64,000 nt of DNA, from positions 179,526,011-179,590,010 of the forward strand of contig CP136064.1 of assembly GCA_032622095.1 (NCBI GenBank), in the 5' to 3' direction. How positions within the stretch are numbered: position 1 is the stretch's first letter; each line of letters opens with the position of its first letter. The position numbers and the translations under genes are program-made. Origin of the DNA: Siphonodentalium dalli. Taxonomy: Eukaryota > Mollusca > Scaphopoda > Gadilida > Siphonodentaliidae. The notes under the pieces were generated by a model that saw nothing but the letters and a program-made list of their open reading frames with translations, did no database searches and was not told the origin of the DNA. This document shows, piece by piece, positions 13,601 to 26,300 of the stretch.

Positions 13601-16600
13601 CAGCAATTTTATTTCAGGAAAGGTCCTGTGCGATACAGATTCCAGGGATTGTATGAACTCGACAGTCTTGCAGTGGTGAACGTACGTGACATGGGACAGC
13701 TGAGAAATGCTTTCAAGATACTGATGTTTCCAGAGAGCAGAATGTACCAAGCTGATCATGCCAAATCCAAAGTATGTCAATTATTACTATGTATTGTATT
13801 GGCATCTCACTGGGTTGCATGAGAGAACAAACATTAACCCTTTAATGACGGGAGCTGCGCTTGTGCAGCATTAAATATTATGTGCCAGTGAATTCTCTTA
13901 TATATGTGAATCTCCCATAGGGAATGCCCTGACTTTCAAGGTCAGAATGCACTGACTTACAAGTTAAACATTGTTAGGCCAATGTATTCTCTTATATATC
14001 CGAGGCTCCATATTGAAGACTCACATATATAAGATAATGCATTTGCACAGGGTTTTTGCTAACTTTCAGGAAGCTCAGTCATGGAAGGGTTAATCCTTTC
14101 TATACTAAATACTCATTGATGAGTAATTCCCATAGGAAATGTTCTGACAATAGGTGTATGTTGAACTTATATATATGAATATTTCAAACCAATTATTCTG
14201 CTCTTGTATTATCAGTTTTTCTGTCTGGTGTCTGCTTTTATTACCTGAACACCTCTCCAAATGAATGATAGACTGTTCCAATCTATACCTTTATAACTGA
14301 TAGGGAGAATTTCCAACATGCAGGTATGCGTACCGCCATACTGGTATTGGATATTGGATGTAGTTACTTGGAGTTAGATATTGCCAACAATAGGCTAGTA
14401 TATCGCGACCTATGTTGAAGCTCCATCACATATTATTTCAACTTGAAAAACTGGTTATGCTGTATTTTAAACACATAACCGGTATGTACTAAGTATATAG
14501 AGTTACAGAATTACAAATGATTTATTTGGAACCATCTCGCATCTGCCAACACTCAAGTCATTGAACGTGTATACAATGTGATATCATCATGATTGAAAAA
14601 AGTTATGTGAGCATAGTTGCCTGATAAATAGTCACTAACTCAAGCATGTGCCGATCAGGGCATTCTCTGAAGTCGGAGGAATCAAAAGATAGAGGCAATA
14701 CTCACTGTCGTTCGATTTTGACGACTTAAAAGGATATATCTCATAAGCTGCTATGTGATCTAACACCAGGTGACTAGACATTTGCGACACTATTTTCTGG
14801 TGATCGAAGCACCTCGGAGTTCCGTACCAGTTGACCCCAGTAGGGCCAGTACTTAAGCTAAGCATACATCTATGTATTGAAGTTTGCGGACCAGTACAGT
14901 ACCGTTCCACACATGGTGGACCAGTCCAAAGTGGTCCAATGACGGCGGTCCTGTCTTCTGTCTGCGATCCGACCCTGGATCGCAGGCCGTACTGTTTTTG
15001 TGGTCCTGTACGCATCCCTAGTTTATTGCCATTTTAGCTACCTGTGTAGATAAATAAGACATTAGGCCAAACTTTTTTATTTTACTGCTTTACGGATCCG
15101 CCGACCCTGTTTTCTGTGGCCCGACAAGGAAATAAAAATCAAATATAATTTTTATTTTTATTTTCACAGCCGACAGCTGTTTCTGCTTATCAGTAACAAA
15201 TTATCTAACCACATTTCACTGATTAAAGATGCCTAGGACACACCAACTTTAGATATCTGTGGCTTTAATTATACCCCCCGCAACGAAGTTAGGGGGGGTA
15301 TACTGGAGTCAGCTTGTCCGTCCGTCCGTCCGCCCGTCGTCCGTCGGCGTCGTCCGTCGGCGTCATCCGTCGTCCGTCCGTGGACACAAATTTGTCCAGA
15401 GTTTTTCTCAGTCGTTTTTTGATCAATTTCCGTGAAACTTGGCACAGACATCAACCACCATGGGAATCTGTGCACCTGCGATTATGACGTCTGTTGGACT
15501 TTTTTTAGTGGAGTTATCCCCCCTTTTTCGACTTAGAAAATTTTCACAACATGTATACTTTTGTCGGAGCTTTTATTCCTACATTTTTCAGACAATTTTT
15601 TTAAAACGTGGCACAGATATTTAGTACCATAGGAACTTGTGCACTTGCGATTATGATGTCTGTCCGACATTTTTTGGTGGAGTTATCCCCCTTTTTTTAT
15701 TTAGAAACTTTTTTGCAACATTCATAATTTTGTCCGAGCTTTTATTCCTACATTTTTCGGTCAATGTTTTTTAATCTTGGCATTGATATTTAGTACCATG
15801 GGAACCTGTGCACCTGCGATTATGACGTCTGTCCGACATTTTTTGGTGGAGTTATTCCCCTTTTACAACTTAGAATTTTTTTCCCAACATACATAATTTT
15901 GTCCAAGCTTTTATTCCTACATTTTTCGGTCAATAGGTTTAAGATTAGGGTTATGGTTGTACACCTGCAATGGGAACTGTTATTTTATTATTTTAACTAA
16001 ATGTTTACTGACATGTGAAACATCTTAGTATTTTAAAAACAGGGGGGTATCCGTAGTCCCATTGGGACTGTCACACCTCTAGTTACTTTTAACTACATCC
16101 AAGATGAAAACTGAGAAGTTTATATGTGTCAGCCACCAAGATACCTGTATGCTTTCTATAAATCTTGACATCTCTTTAAAACTTTAAATGGCCTTTAGAA
16201 TACATTTTGTATTCCTGGGAATTTATGGTGATCTTTATGACTGAAGACCAATAACAATCCACAAGGTTTCTTAGATAGGAATGACAAACTAATGAGTATG
16301 TGGGTTTGCTCAAGTTACACATTCACTTTTTATCACTACCACTAATCTCACCATTCCCATGTGTGTATTAACCCTCTCTATACTAAATACTCATTGACCA
16401 GACAAGTAGATTCCTTAGGAAATATTCAGATAATAAGTTCAACAAGTTCTAAACTTATTATCTGAACATTTCCCACCAACTAATAGGAATCCTGCAAATA
16501 TATTATCTGTCGGCTACTTATTTTTCCATGACATCCATCCAGATGAATAATGGACATTTTCAATGTATACATTATAACTGAATGGGGGAGTCCATTTATT

Positions 16601-19600
16601 CAATAATGTTGAACAAAAACAAACTCATTATTTCTGGATTTTTTCAATACATGTATTATTCAATAGTCTGAGCTATGTTTCAAATAATAGTGCTGGATTT
16701 GAATTTTGTGATATACATCCAAAAAGTGTTCTCTATAAATGACTGACAGAGAATTATAAAGACACAGTTACCACCTTAGCGAATGTCCAAAAAAAAAACC
16801 AAATGATTCAAGCATTTTTATTTTTATTTTTTTTCCGACCGACCCTACCAAAACAAGGTTAAAAAAATCCGTAAAGCAGAAAAATAAAAAAGTTTGGCCT
16901 TATTAAAGAAAGCCGAGCAAGATATTTTTGCACACATTCAGATATTTGACAAAAACCTCATGACTGTTTCGTCTAATATTGCAGTAGCTTTCATGACTCC
17001 TCAAGCATTACAATTGTGAGGTTTAGATTGATAAAGTATAAATTGCACCCATCAAATACCCACAGACAAAAACGCTATACAAAATATTATTCAATACTTA
17101 GTCATTATGTTTTATTTCCAAACAAAACCTCTTTGAAAAATTCAGAGACAGTGGTTGGACATATTGGAAGAAACCAAGAAAAAGAAAGCTGCAAAGGATA
17201 AACAGAAGAAAGAATCCACTCTGCGACTCGCTGAACAAGCTTTAACTCCCTTGGATTGTGAGCCAACAAATCGTAGGTCTTCATGAATTTCCTTTATCCT
17301 TTCATATGAATATGAATTATTCTGCTCTTGTATTATGTTTTTCTGTCTGGTGTCTGCTTTTATTACCTGAACACCTCTCCAAATGAACAAAGACTGATCC
17401 AATCTATACCTTTATAACTGAGTGGGAGAATCCATTTAGTATAGGAAGTGTTAACTTAATTGCAAATTCAGTGGAAAAGTGTTGTTGATTTAAACTGGCA
17501 CAGCACATTGATTTAAAGGAACACCTTGTAACAAAGAAATAGTTTTTACAAATAAATTCATTTGCTATAGCTTTCTGTGACAAAAGAGGCTCTTGTGGTA
17601 ATATTATTATATTATTATTATATGATATACATATCACCTATTGCAGTGATACACCTTGTTGATTCAAGGTACACCTTGAACCCTTTCTATTAATCCTTTC
17701 TATACAAACTGGATTCTCGAATTCAGTTATAAAAGTATACATTTGAATGGTCTATTAGTCATTTGTATGAATGTGATTAACCCTTCCATGACTAGAGCTT
17801 CCTGAAATTTTGTTAAAACCCTGTGGCAATGCATTATCTCTTGTATATGTGAGGCTCCCGTCAGTAAGCCCGGGGAAGGTGGGGGGGGGGGGGGGTGGGC
17901 TTGGGCACTAGATCCTACAAAAACACCGTGATTACTCCACATCCCATTTGATTTACTCTAATAGTGGTGTGAACAATAAGTGACACATCCTTTGATTTTA
18001 TTGATTTTATACCTCTTTGATTCATCCAACAACTAAGAATAGAATAAGATGTGTATTATTTACAACAATATTAACACAAGTGCATACTATTATACATCTT
18101 TATTTTTTAAGAAAAGCAACTGGAAAAGATAATGAAGGACAGATGTGCTTGAGTATCTTCTCCTATTCTACAGGATAGAAAGACATGATTGTATTCACCT
18201 TCCAAATGCTCAAAAATGGTGGTGGGCTTATCTACGAGGATAACCTGATGTTTAATTTAGGGTAAAAAAAACCCTGATTGGTCTTATCTTCAAGGAGGGG
18301 TTTACTGATAGGTGTATAGAGTATATAAGAGAATGCACTGGCACTTGATCTTTAATGCTGCACGAGCACAGTTTCCATCATGAAAGGGTTTAGGTGATAA
18401 AAGCAGACGACAGAATGAGCCATATTTATAGAGGGAAATGTTTAAATAAGTTCAACAAATGACCTATGGTAATTTGTTGAACTTATTATCAGAACATTTC
18501 CTATTGGATAACTACTCATCAGTGATGGTTAAACCTTTGGCGGGTAGAACAGCATATATGTCATTGTACGGGTGGCGGTTGGAATGATATTTATGTCGTT
18601 CACGGTAGTTTTAGGGTGATGTTATGTTACTATGTTCACAAATTAAAAATATCATCTCCTAAAAGAAACTTTTCATGGATATACTGCGGATTCTAATTAT
18701 TTAAATTATTTACATTGATTCATTTGTTTAATAATGTTGTTTGTATGATTTATTTGTTATATAGATGATTGTTACAATATTTTCTGCTGATTTGCAAAAA
18801 ATATATTCACCCATGGATATGACGTCATGTTTGACGTACTCACCTACCAAAAGGTTAAAGAAACTGTTTTTTGGAGAATAATGTTTTCTGTAGATTTCTG
18901 TGATCTTATGATTGTGGTATTATTAGTTGATATTCTATCTACTATTACAGCTTTTAGTGACCCATCAGCTTTTGAGAGTCTTTCCATTGAACCAGACATA
19001 CTTAGCGAGGAGTGGCTGCAGGAGTTGCCTGAGGACTTAGATATGTGTATTGCTCAAAGACATTTTGAGGAGGCTGTTGATCTGATTGAAAGAGGTATGG
19101 TCTAGTTATTTTCAAATATCTTTTGAAAATGAAAATTTCGACTAGTGTTATATAATTGTGATGTGATCTGTACCAATTATCAAATATGTTCACCTGACTC
19201 TTGAACCTTGCATCTCCGTCAAGGGTATCTTGCCCACTGAACTATATGGTATATTATCCCAAGTAGGAGGGGTTAACTCTCCGAGTTGAAAAAACGGTAC
19301 GAAATTCTATGGTACATATCCTCTGTCATGTTCATGACACGTGTAATCACGTGATTTCTGACACGTAGTGAAGTATTCGCCATATTTTTATCCCTCCTGC
19401 CGGGGGACGGACGTCACTCCAGATACTAAGCCAAGTTGCAGTTTTTTGTATAGCAAAAACTATTTTTTTTGTATTATACAAACAACATTATTTCTTTGCT
19501 TATAGTTGAAAATTATGTACAATTCACATAAAGATTACGACGGTTTGTTCCGAATATAATAATATCGGAATCGGATGACTCGTTTCGTTTTAACCGACTT

Positions 19601-22600
19601 TGTCTTCCATAATTTTAATCGGTCAATGATTTAATATCCGTTGTCTATGCAGACAATATGAACGTTTCTGGCCTATTAAAGGCAGAACATTCGAGGCACC
19701 ATTGGATATGACTAAAGACGCTGATCGTTTTCTTTATAACAAATCTATGGCATACAGGTGACGTGTTATTTAAGTTACCACGTGCGTTGACGATGGTTAA
19801 AGGTATCACGAAATTAGGTGACTTATTTTCGAGTTCATTTTTTCGTTTGACGGCTTTCTTTATACATTGACAATCATCATCTGGTGTACAACTGACGGAA
19901 AAAGCAGTGTTTAAACGCTTGTGAAATAGGCTGATAGGATTGTAAAATCCCGAATGTCAATTTGAACCTTTTTCACCCTGGATGATTAACAATGGGGCCA
20001 TTACTGCCTTGGTTGCCACATGGTAACATAACACAACAGGTGTATTTTTGATTGTTCGCAATCACATTAATTACTTTCACAGGACTGCTAATCGAGGTAA
20101 GACCAGGTTCATGAATCGCCTTCCCCGTAGCTCCCCTTGAAGTCGCTTCCCTCGTTTCGAGGTCCCAAGAGTAGAGAACGAAAGTCTTGGAATGGGATCA
20201 CAGTTCACAGGCTTGTTTCCTCCTTATTATAAGCCACCACTTCCGGGGGCTTGGCAGACAGGTTACTGGCCGCATTCTGGCCAACAGCTGCCAGTAACTT
20301 CGGGTTTGATTTTAAATGAAAACAAAAGATCTTATTTCCTGACGCCATTATAGCAGGAAGCTTGCTTGGGGGACTGGTACCTACTAACCTCCCATCGCCA
20401 GTTCGGTCGGTTGGATATCGGGATCGGTCGAGCTGCTGCTCCATCCCCGAGATGTACAGGCTCTGGACATTCCTCCGGGGTCCCCAATGATCAGACCTCA
20501 CATGCAATTAGAAATGAAGCTTGTCGTGGTGTATTGTGCTGTTAACACTCCATCGACGGATGGAGATCGGGATCAGATCGAGCAGTCGCTCCAGCACGAG
20601 GTGAAAGGGCTTTCGACATTCCTTTCTGGTCACCTTTACATGCGCTTACGAGGGAGCTCAGTTAGTTGTTCAGTGTTCTCTGATGCAGCCAAGCGCAGGA
20701 AGAAAATTAATGTCGAATTTTGATTAGAAAATAACCTCATGATTTGATAGCATTGTTCTACAATGATTTACAATTTAACAGAACATCAGAGTGCTTTCCC
20801 TTGTTTCGAGGGTTCCAAGGAAGAGATAGAAACCTTTACGACCAGGACACTATCACTTGTCGATGTATAGTGTTCCCTTCATTGGCATAATTAGCGCTTA
20901 GGGCGATAGTCTCACCAAACAGGTCGCGGGTTTGGGCTACCCATCGAACCCATTGGCCGCATTTGGTGGGCTTTCTGGACTATCAACAGGGACTCCAAGT
21001 CGGATACTCGGGACGACTGTTGGCGTACCCTGGGACAGTCAAATGAGGAAATAGGATCCAAGTTGCATGGCTTTTGTTCGCATTTGGGTAGCAACTTGCC
21101 CTGTGATGCCGGTCAATTTGTACCCTGCCTAACGTCGTCAGAGCTGGGTGGTTATGCCATCGGACTGCACACTTGGCGACCTGGGTTCGACCATCCTGAG
21201 AGGTATTCAACCATTTTACGGTTCTCGGTTTGGGATGTGTTCAACTTCTTGCTTTATAAGTTGTTGCTTCTTATAAGTCGGTAGCCGAGAGGTAGCGTAC
21301 TGGTCTCTCGTGCTATCGGACCGGGGATCGCAACCTGGTGACAGAAATCAGAACTCGGTCAGATACCAAGTTTGTCATGCTGAAAAGTCTCATTCGAGAT
21401 CACTGAATCAAGAATCCCCCCATTACAACACTTGTCCAGGTATGTTGTCGTGGGTGCAGTACGCTGTCCGATCGGGCGCGGACATTGATGGCTGACCCTT
21501 GTACATGCCTCGGTGTGTGCACGTTAAAGAACGCTACTAGAGTCACCACAGGGTTATAAAGTTACTCGGCCGTGGTAGCACCTGGACCTCCACATAATCC
21601 TCATCACATTGAGGGCGATGGAGTATCAAGTAGATGTAGATGTTCTTTCCATGTTCCATCCAGCTCATTCGTGGTCACAGGCTTTGCTGGAGAATGTCTA
21701 TAGTCATTCATATCACTAGATTAGTATATGACTCTCGCCCTTTCATTTTCCTGACTTTTAAGACGTGTTCTGGACTGGTTCGGGTGCTCGAAAGGGTAAA
21801 TATTTACATCTCGATTTGGGACGCAAGAATCAGAGATAAACAAGCATACATGCTTTATCTCCGACCTCGCTGTGTTTCCGTAATAGATACGAATGACATA
21901 TCTTTTGTCTTCAGGTTGCTTTCAGTTCTAACTCAACATGGATTTCACTTTTGTTGTCCAGTCATACATAGATGAGTCCATTATCCATGGTTCGACATAT
22001 GCTCAATTTCAGAACGCTGTTGACATGAGGTCTAGTTCAGCACCCCACTCGGGCTTAATGGGCAACACGGCGTATTAGCGTGGAAAAGAAGAACGAAATG
22101 GCTTCTGTGATATCGGCCTTTGCGTCTAATACGTCATTCTTCTTATGGGCTCGGTTGTCGGTACATAATGGTTTTGTTTTCCCTGATAGTGCTTGATTCG
22201 CCTAGTGCTCATTTAATATACTAAGCCAGGTCCTTTGCTGACCTCAGCGATTGCCAATGCAGGATAATGTTGCACCTATGGGGCAGCATATGAATCGTGT
22301 TGGGCACACTTCATAAAGCCGGATGAAAATTCTTGCCACATGCTTCTCCTCGTGCGAGATTCACTAGCATTGGGTGTCGGATGCCAGATCATATGATCCG
22401 CCCTCTCGATTCGCACTTCGGGCGATGGTTGTCTCCGGAACAGGGTCCCATTGGAGGGGCACCCCATCCTTACCAGAAGGGATACCTTGCGCCATCGACT
22501 CGTCGGGGACCAGTCAGCAGAGCTCGAACAGTTGGGGCGCGGTGGCCCTTGGTCTGCTTTTCATTACCTACCTGCCGTCGGTTTCCGCTGTTTTGAGCTT

Positions 22601-23265
22601 GTGCCACAATCCTGATGCATCGTTTTTGTTTTTGTGGATTTCCACCTTAACGACATTGGAATTTCGGTTCCTGGCTGCCTTTCTGTCATGGATTCAGTAG
22701 CCTGTGATTGGTCTGTTGGGTTTAACTGTGTTGGTGGGCATTTCCACATTTGGGAACGTCATCAGGGGAAAATGCCATGGCTTATTGCATCTTAGTCGGT
22801 CATATCTCGAACTCCAGGCTTCAAACTAAGTTTTCTGCTGTGAAACTCCAATTCTGAGCCCTGTTCTTCATACGGCCTGAGCCTTGCAACGTATGTCCGT
22901 GTAATACCCATTCGCTTCCCGGTCAGACTATTGGTCAATGATACCTCCTCCTTATCGACAATGGCATGTCTCCAATTAGTTGGTGTTGGGGCCCTTTTTT
23001 GGGAGCTTGCAGCTGGTTTTTCATCGGGCTCTCATCGTGTACTGGGACACGGCCCAACCCACTCAAGATTTGGTTCGGGGGTTGGTTCTATTGTTTTTAA
23101 GGGGGGTCTTCTTTATAACTTGCGGCTTTTGCTGCCTGGGTTAGCCTGTTAGGTGCGTTATTAGTGTTTAGCCATCCCTCCGTTTATAATACCCGGCTGG
23201 GGATTTCTTGTCAACAGGTATTTTTCTATTTCCATTTCCTTAGAACATGGATGCTTCTCCCCTTT

Positions 23266-23307
<42 letters not shown>

Positions 23308-26300
23308 CGGGGGGGGGGGGGGGTGTTACCTGTACCTTTCCCGGCAAGTATTCGGCTGATACATTATTAGCCCTAAGTTCCGATGCGAATGTCGTCTCCA
23401 TCTCCATGTCTTCTGAAGCTATTTACTTTACTTGCAGGGGTCTTAAACTCTTAAGTGGCCACTTTTTGTTCGTTTGAGCTGGCTGACGGGTATTAGTTTT
23501 AGGATGTAATATTACATTGGCTTATGGTCCTATTGTGCATGTGTATATATATATATATATGTATATACATATATATCTATATGTCTGTGCATGTATATGT
23601 ATATATTGTAGGTTATCAGGTCAATCCAGTTCTTTGATTCAGATGCATAGCGGTGTTTTTGTTTCCTCGTGGCCTCCACCTGTTAGAAAATTCTATTCTT
23701 TACCATATAGTTCAGTGGGCAAGATACCTTTGACGGAGATACAATATTTTCCTAAATAAGTAAAATATATATCTCCTAGAAGTATCTTGCCCACTGAACG
23801 CTGAGGTCCCTCCCAGGGTTTCGCACCCACCCCGCTCACGAGGAATGTCCTACTGGGGATAAAAAATATGGCGAATACTTCACTACGTGTCAGAAATCAC
23901 GTGATTACACGTGTCATGAACATGACAGAGGATATGTACCATAGAATTTCGTACCGTTTTTTCAACTCGGAGAGTTAACCCCTCCTACTTGGGATAATAT
24001 ACCATATAGTTCAGTGGGCAAGATACTTCTAGGAGATATATATTTTACTTATTTAGGAAAATATTGTTTCTCTCTCTTTACAATCTATAATTTATTTCAT
24101 ACGTCATTTTCTTGTGTGTTTTTTAGGAAACACAGGTACGTTTCACACCCTCAAATGTCAATTACGGCAAAGCCACAATTGACTCTTGGGGTGTTGCCTA
24201 ATACCCTTTTCACTCACATTTATTTACCCACAATTCCCTGTTTCCCTCAATTCCTGTTCATGGAGAATCTTGCATGATGTCATTTTATCCTATTTAAATT
24301 ATGTTATAAAACCAAAACAGCAAATTGAGAGGTTTGCTATACATTCAATAATATGGTTTTGGTATAGAGTTAAATGTTTGTAACACAAAGAGTGAAATAT
24401 CGGAAGATTCCTTGCTATACATTGGACAATGACGTCTTAAAACATTCGCACGTATTCGCCTGTAAAACATTACGAAGGCACCCTCAGATATTAAACATTT
24501 AGGACATGATCCAGCATGTATCAAGACGGTTAATGATTATTGGTCGTAATTCTAAGATTCTACGATATTGGTTGTTCCTGTTGATTTATCTCTAATATTG
24601 GTGGAATAAACCGAATGCTATTTGTAAACAGACTGTTCGTGAGATTCTACTCTGATCTTTATTCTCTTGAAACCATTCACTAATATAGGTATTTAAAATT
24701 ATTTTACCTGTCGCTTTACTCTATATGAGTTTTTTATAGACTTCTTGGAGAGAGGGATGTTAGAAAGCAGCCAAATGCTATATGTACTTATATGTATATA
24801 TCACTTATATCAAAGGAAGTATACCATACAGGAAAATTTTGTTAATCGAAATGTAGCAAAAGTTTTAAATGTCCTGCATATAAAAGTATGTGTCCATGGA
24901 ACGTCAATGACATCTCATATATTAGCCTGTCAATTTTATTTAAGTTCATAAAGTTGAATCTACAATGAACACCTCCAAGTATTGGCCAAGGGAATATTAA
25001 CTGTATCTCAATATCTAGACTACAATTAAAACTACATAGAGATAATTCTTTTGCTGGAATTGCTACTTCATGAATACATGTCAGTTCAAGAGCAAGTATA
25101 TAAAAATCCGTTGTAAATTAATGTAAACTAGTCAATTATTTTTATGGAAGTATAAAAATTCTATTCGCAGCTCGTATGGAATTTCTTTCATTTATTACTG
25201 ATTAAGTTTCCATCCTCTGTTTTAGTGAATGAGAAGTTGGATAAAAGTCCAAAGACTCCGGCAGTCAAAGAATTCAGGTAACTTTTAATAAAAAATATTA
25301 TAAGTTATGGGACGCCTAGTGGCCGAGCCTAATATTGATCTCGCTGAGCCTCACATGACACCATATCCGACCACTAAGCGTCCCATAATGTATTTATTAT
25401 GTCAGTGGACAAAATCTAGCATATCCCTTTATTAATCATCGCTGTGATTTATTTTAATTTGGTAAGTTAAATGTGTTGTCTATGGCCATTATGTAACGTC
25501 ACAGTGACGCGCCATGGGCTTTGAATGTCAATGCATTGAGTCAACCCTGATGTACATAATCCACTGAGGTGATATGATTGAATGTTTTAAAATATTCAAC
25601 TGCTACGATCTGGAAGTATCTAACATTCTTACAAGAAACACCGAATCTCGGACCAGAGGCCACAACTATAAATTGTACAAGGAAAGATCTAACTATGACG
25701 TTAGAAAATATACATTCAGCCAAAGAGTGGTCACAACTTGGAACAATCTACCAGACGAAGTGGTGTATGATGAAGATATAAACCAATTCAAAAACAGACT
25801 AGATCATCATTGGAAGAATCAGGATATTAAATATGACTATAAAGTGGAATTGGTGACTGATTTTCAACCATACATCCCAAATATGTCAAGAGATGCAGCC
25901 GAATACGGTGAAATAACACAATGTGGACTTTAGTAGTAAATAGAGGATACATACTGATTTTATGTGGACTTTAGTAGTAAATAGACGATAAAAACGGGTT
26001 TTATGTGGACTTTAGTAGTAAATAGAGGATACCTATGGATTTTATGTGGACTTTAGTAGTAAATAGAGGATACATACTGATTTTATGTGGACTTTAGTAG
26101 TAAATAGAGGATACAAACGGGTTTTATGTGGACTTTAGTAGTAAATAGAGGATACATACAGATTTTATGTGGACTTTAGTAGTAAATAGAGGATACATGG
26201 CATAGGGTCTTTAATGCTGCACCAGTAAATATATAGAATTTTTGTTGAAATTTCAGGGCAAGAATTGATCACAGAGTTAAGCAAGTTACTGAAGGACTGA

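Larger units (their letters stand above)
15065..16906. mobile_element. Family U element with inverted ends, interrupted by other elements
   Basis: Starts TTAGGCCAAACTTTTTTATT with CTGCTTTACGGAT, and ends in the complement (ATCCGTAAAGCAG to GTTTGGCCTTA). Inside, a pearl-like element (15269-16086) and a family B MITE (16368-16605) are inserted. Left and right interior parts match, in reverse, the copy at about 28990-29398. Confidence 0.6.
19225..24026. mobile_element. 4.8 kb element with 171-bp inverted terminal repeats
   Basis: Bases 19225-19395 and 23856-24026 are near-identical in reverse complement: GTATCTTGCCCACTGAAC, GTAGGAGGGGTTAACTCTCC, CATGTTCATGACACGTGTAA, GTATTCGCCATATTTTTATC. The interior is visibly less AT-rich than the flanks, contains internally duplicated paragraphs (20150 with 20800; 20400 with 20550), tRNA-like promoter boxes near 21190 and 21280-21335, a 57-base G tract and an AT/GT microsatellite. 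No recognisable transposase or other coding sequence was found. The superfamily is unknown. Confidence 0.7.

Noticed and set aside
14310-15040. Possible hAT-like pair GGTATGCGTACCGCC / GTACGCATCCC
   Set aside because: End similarity is too short and no 8-bp duplication was found.
18827-19105. 92-codon frame starting in intron
   Set aside because: Its coding half is EXOC8 exon 7; the upstream part is intron in the same frame.
21283-21345. A functional tRNA gene
   Set aside because: A and B boxes are approximate and no complete cloverleaf or anticodon arm can be drawn; better read as a SINE remnant.
22333-22700. Overlapping 87- and 108-codon frames
   Set aside because: Inside the less AT-rich part of the 4.8 kb element, where chance frames are longer; no recognisable domain.
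19225-24026. LTR retrotransposon
   Set aside because: The terminal repeats are inverted, not direct, and no gag-pol frame is present.
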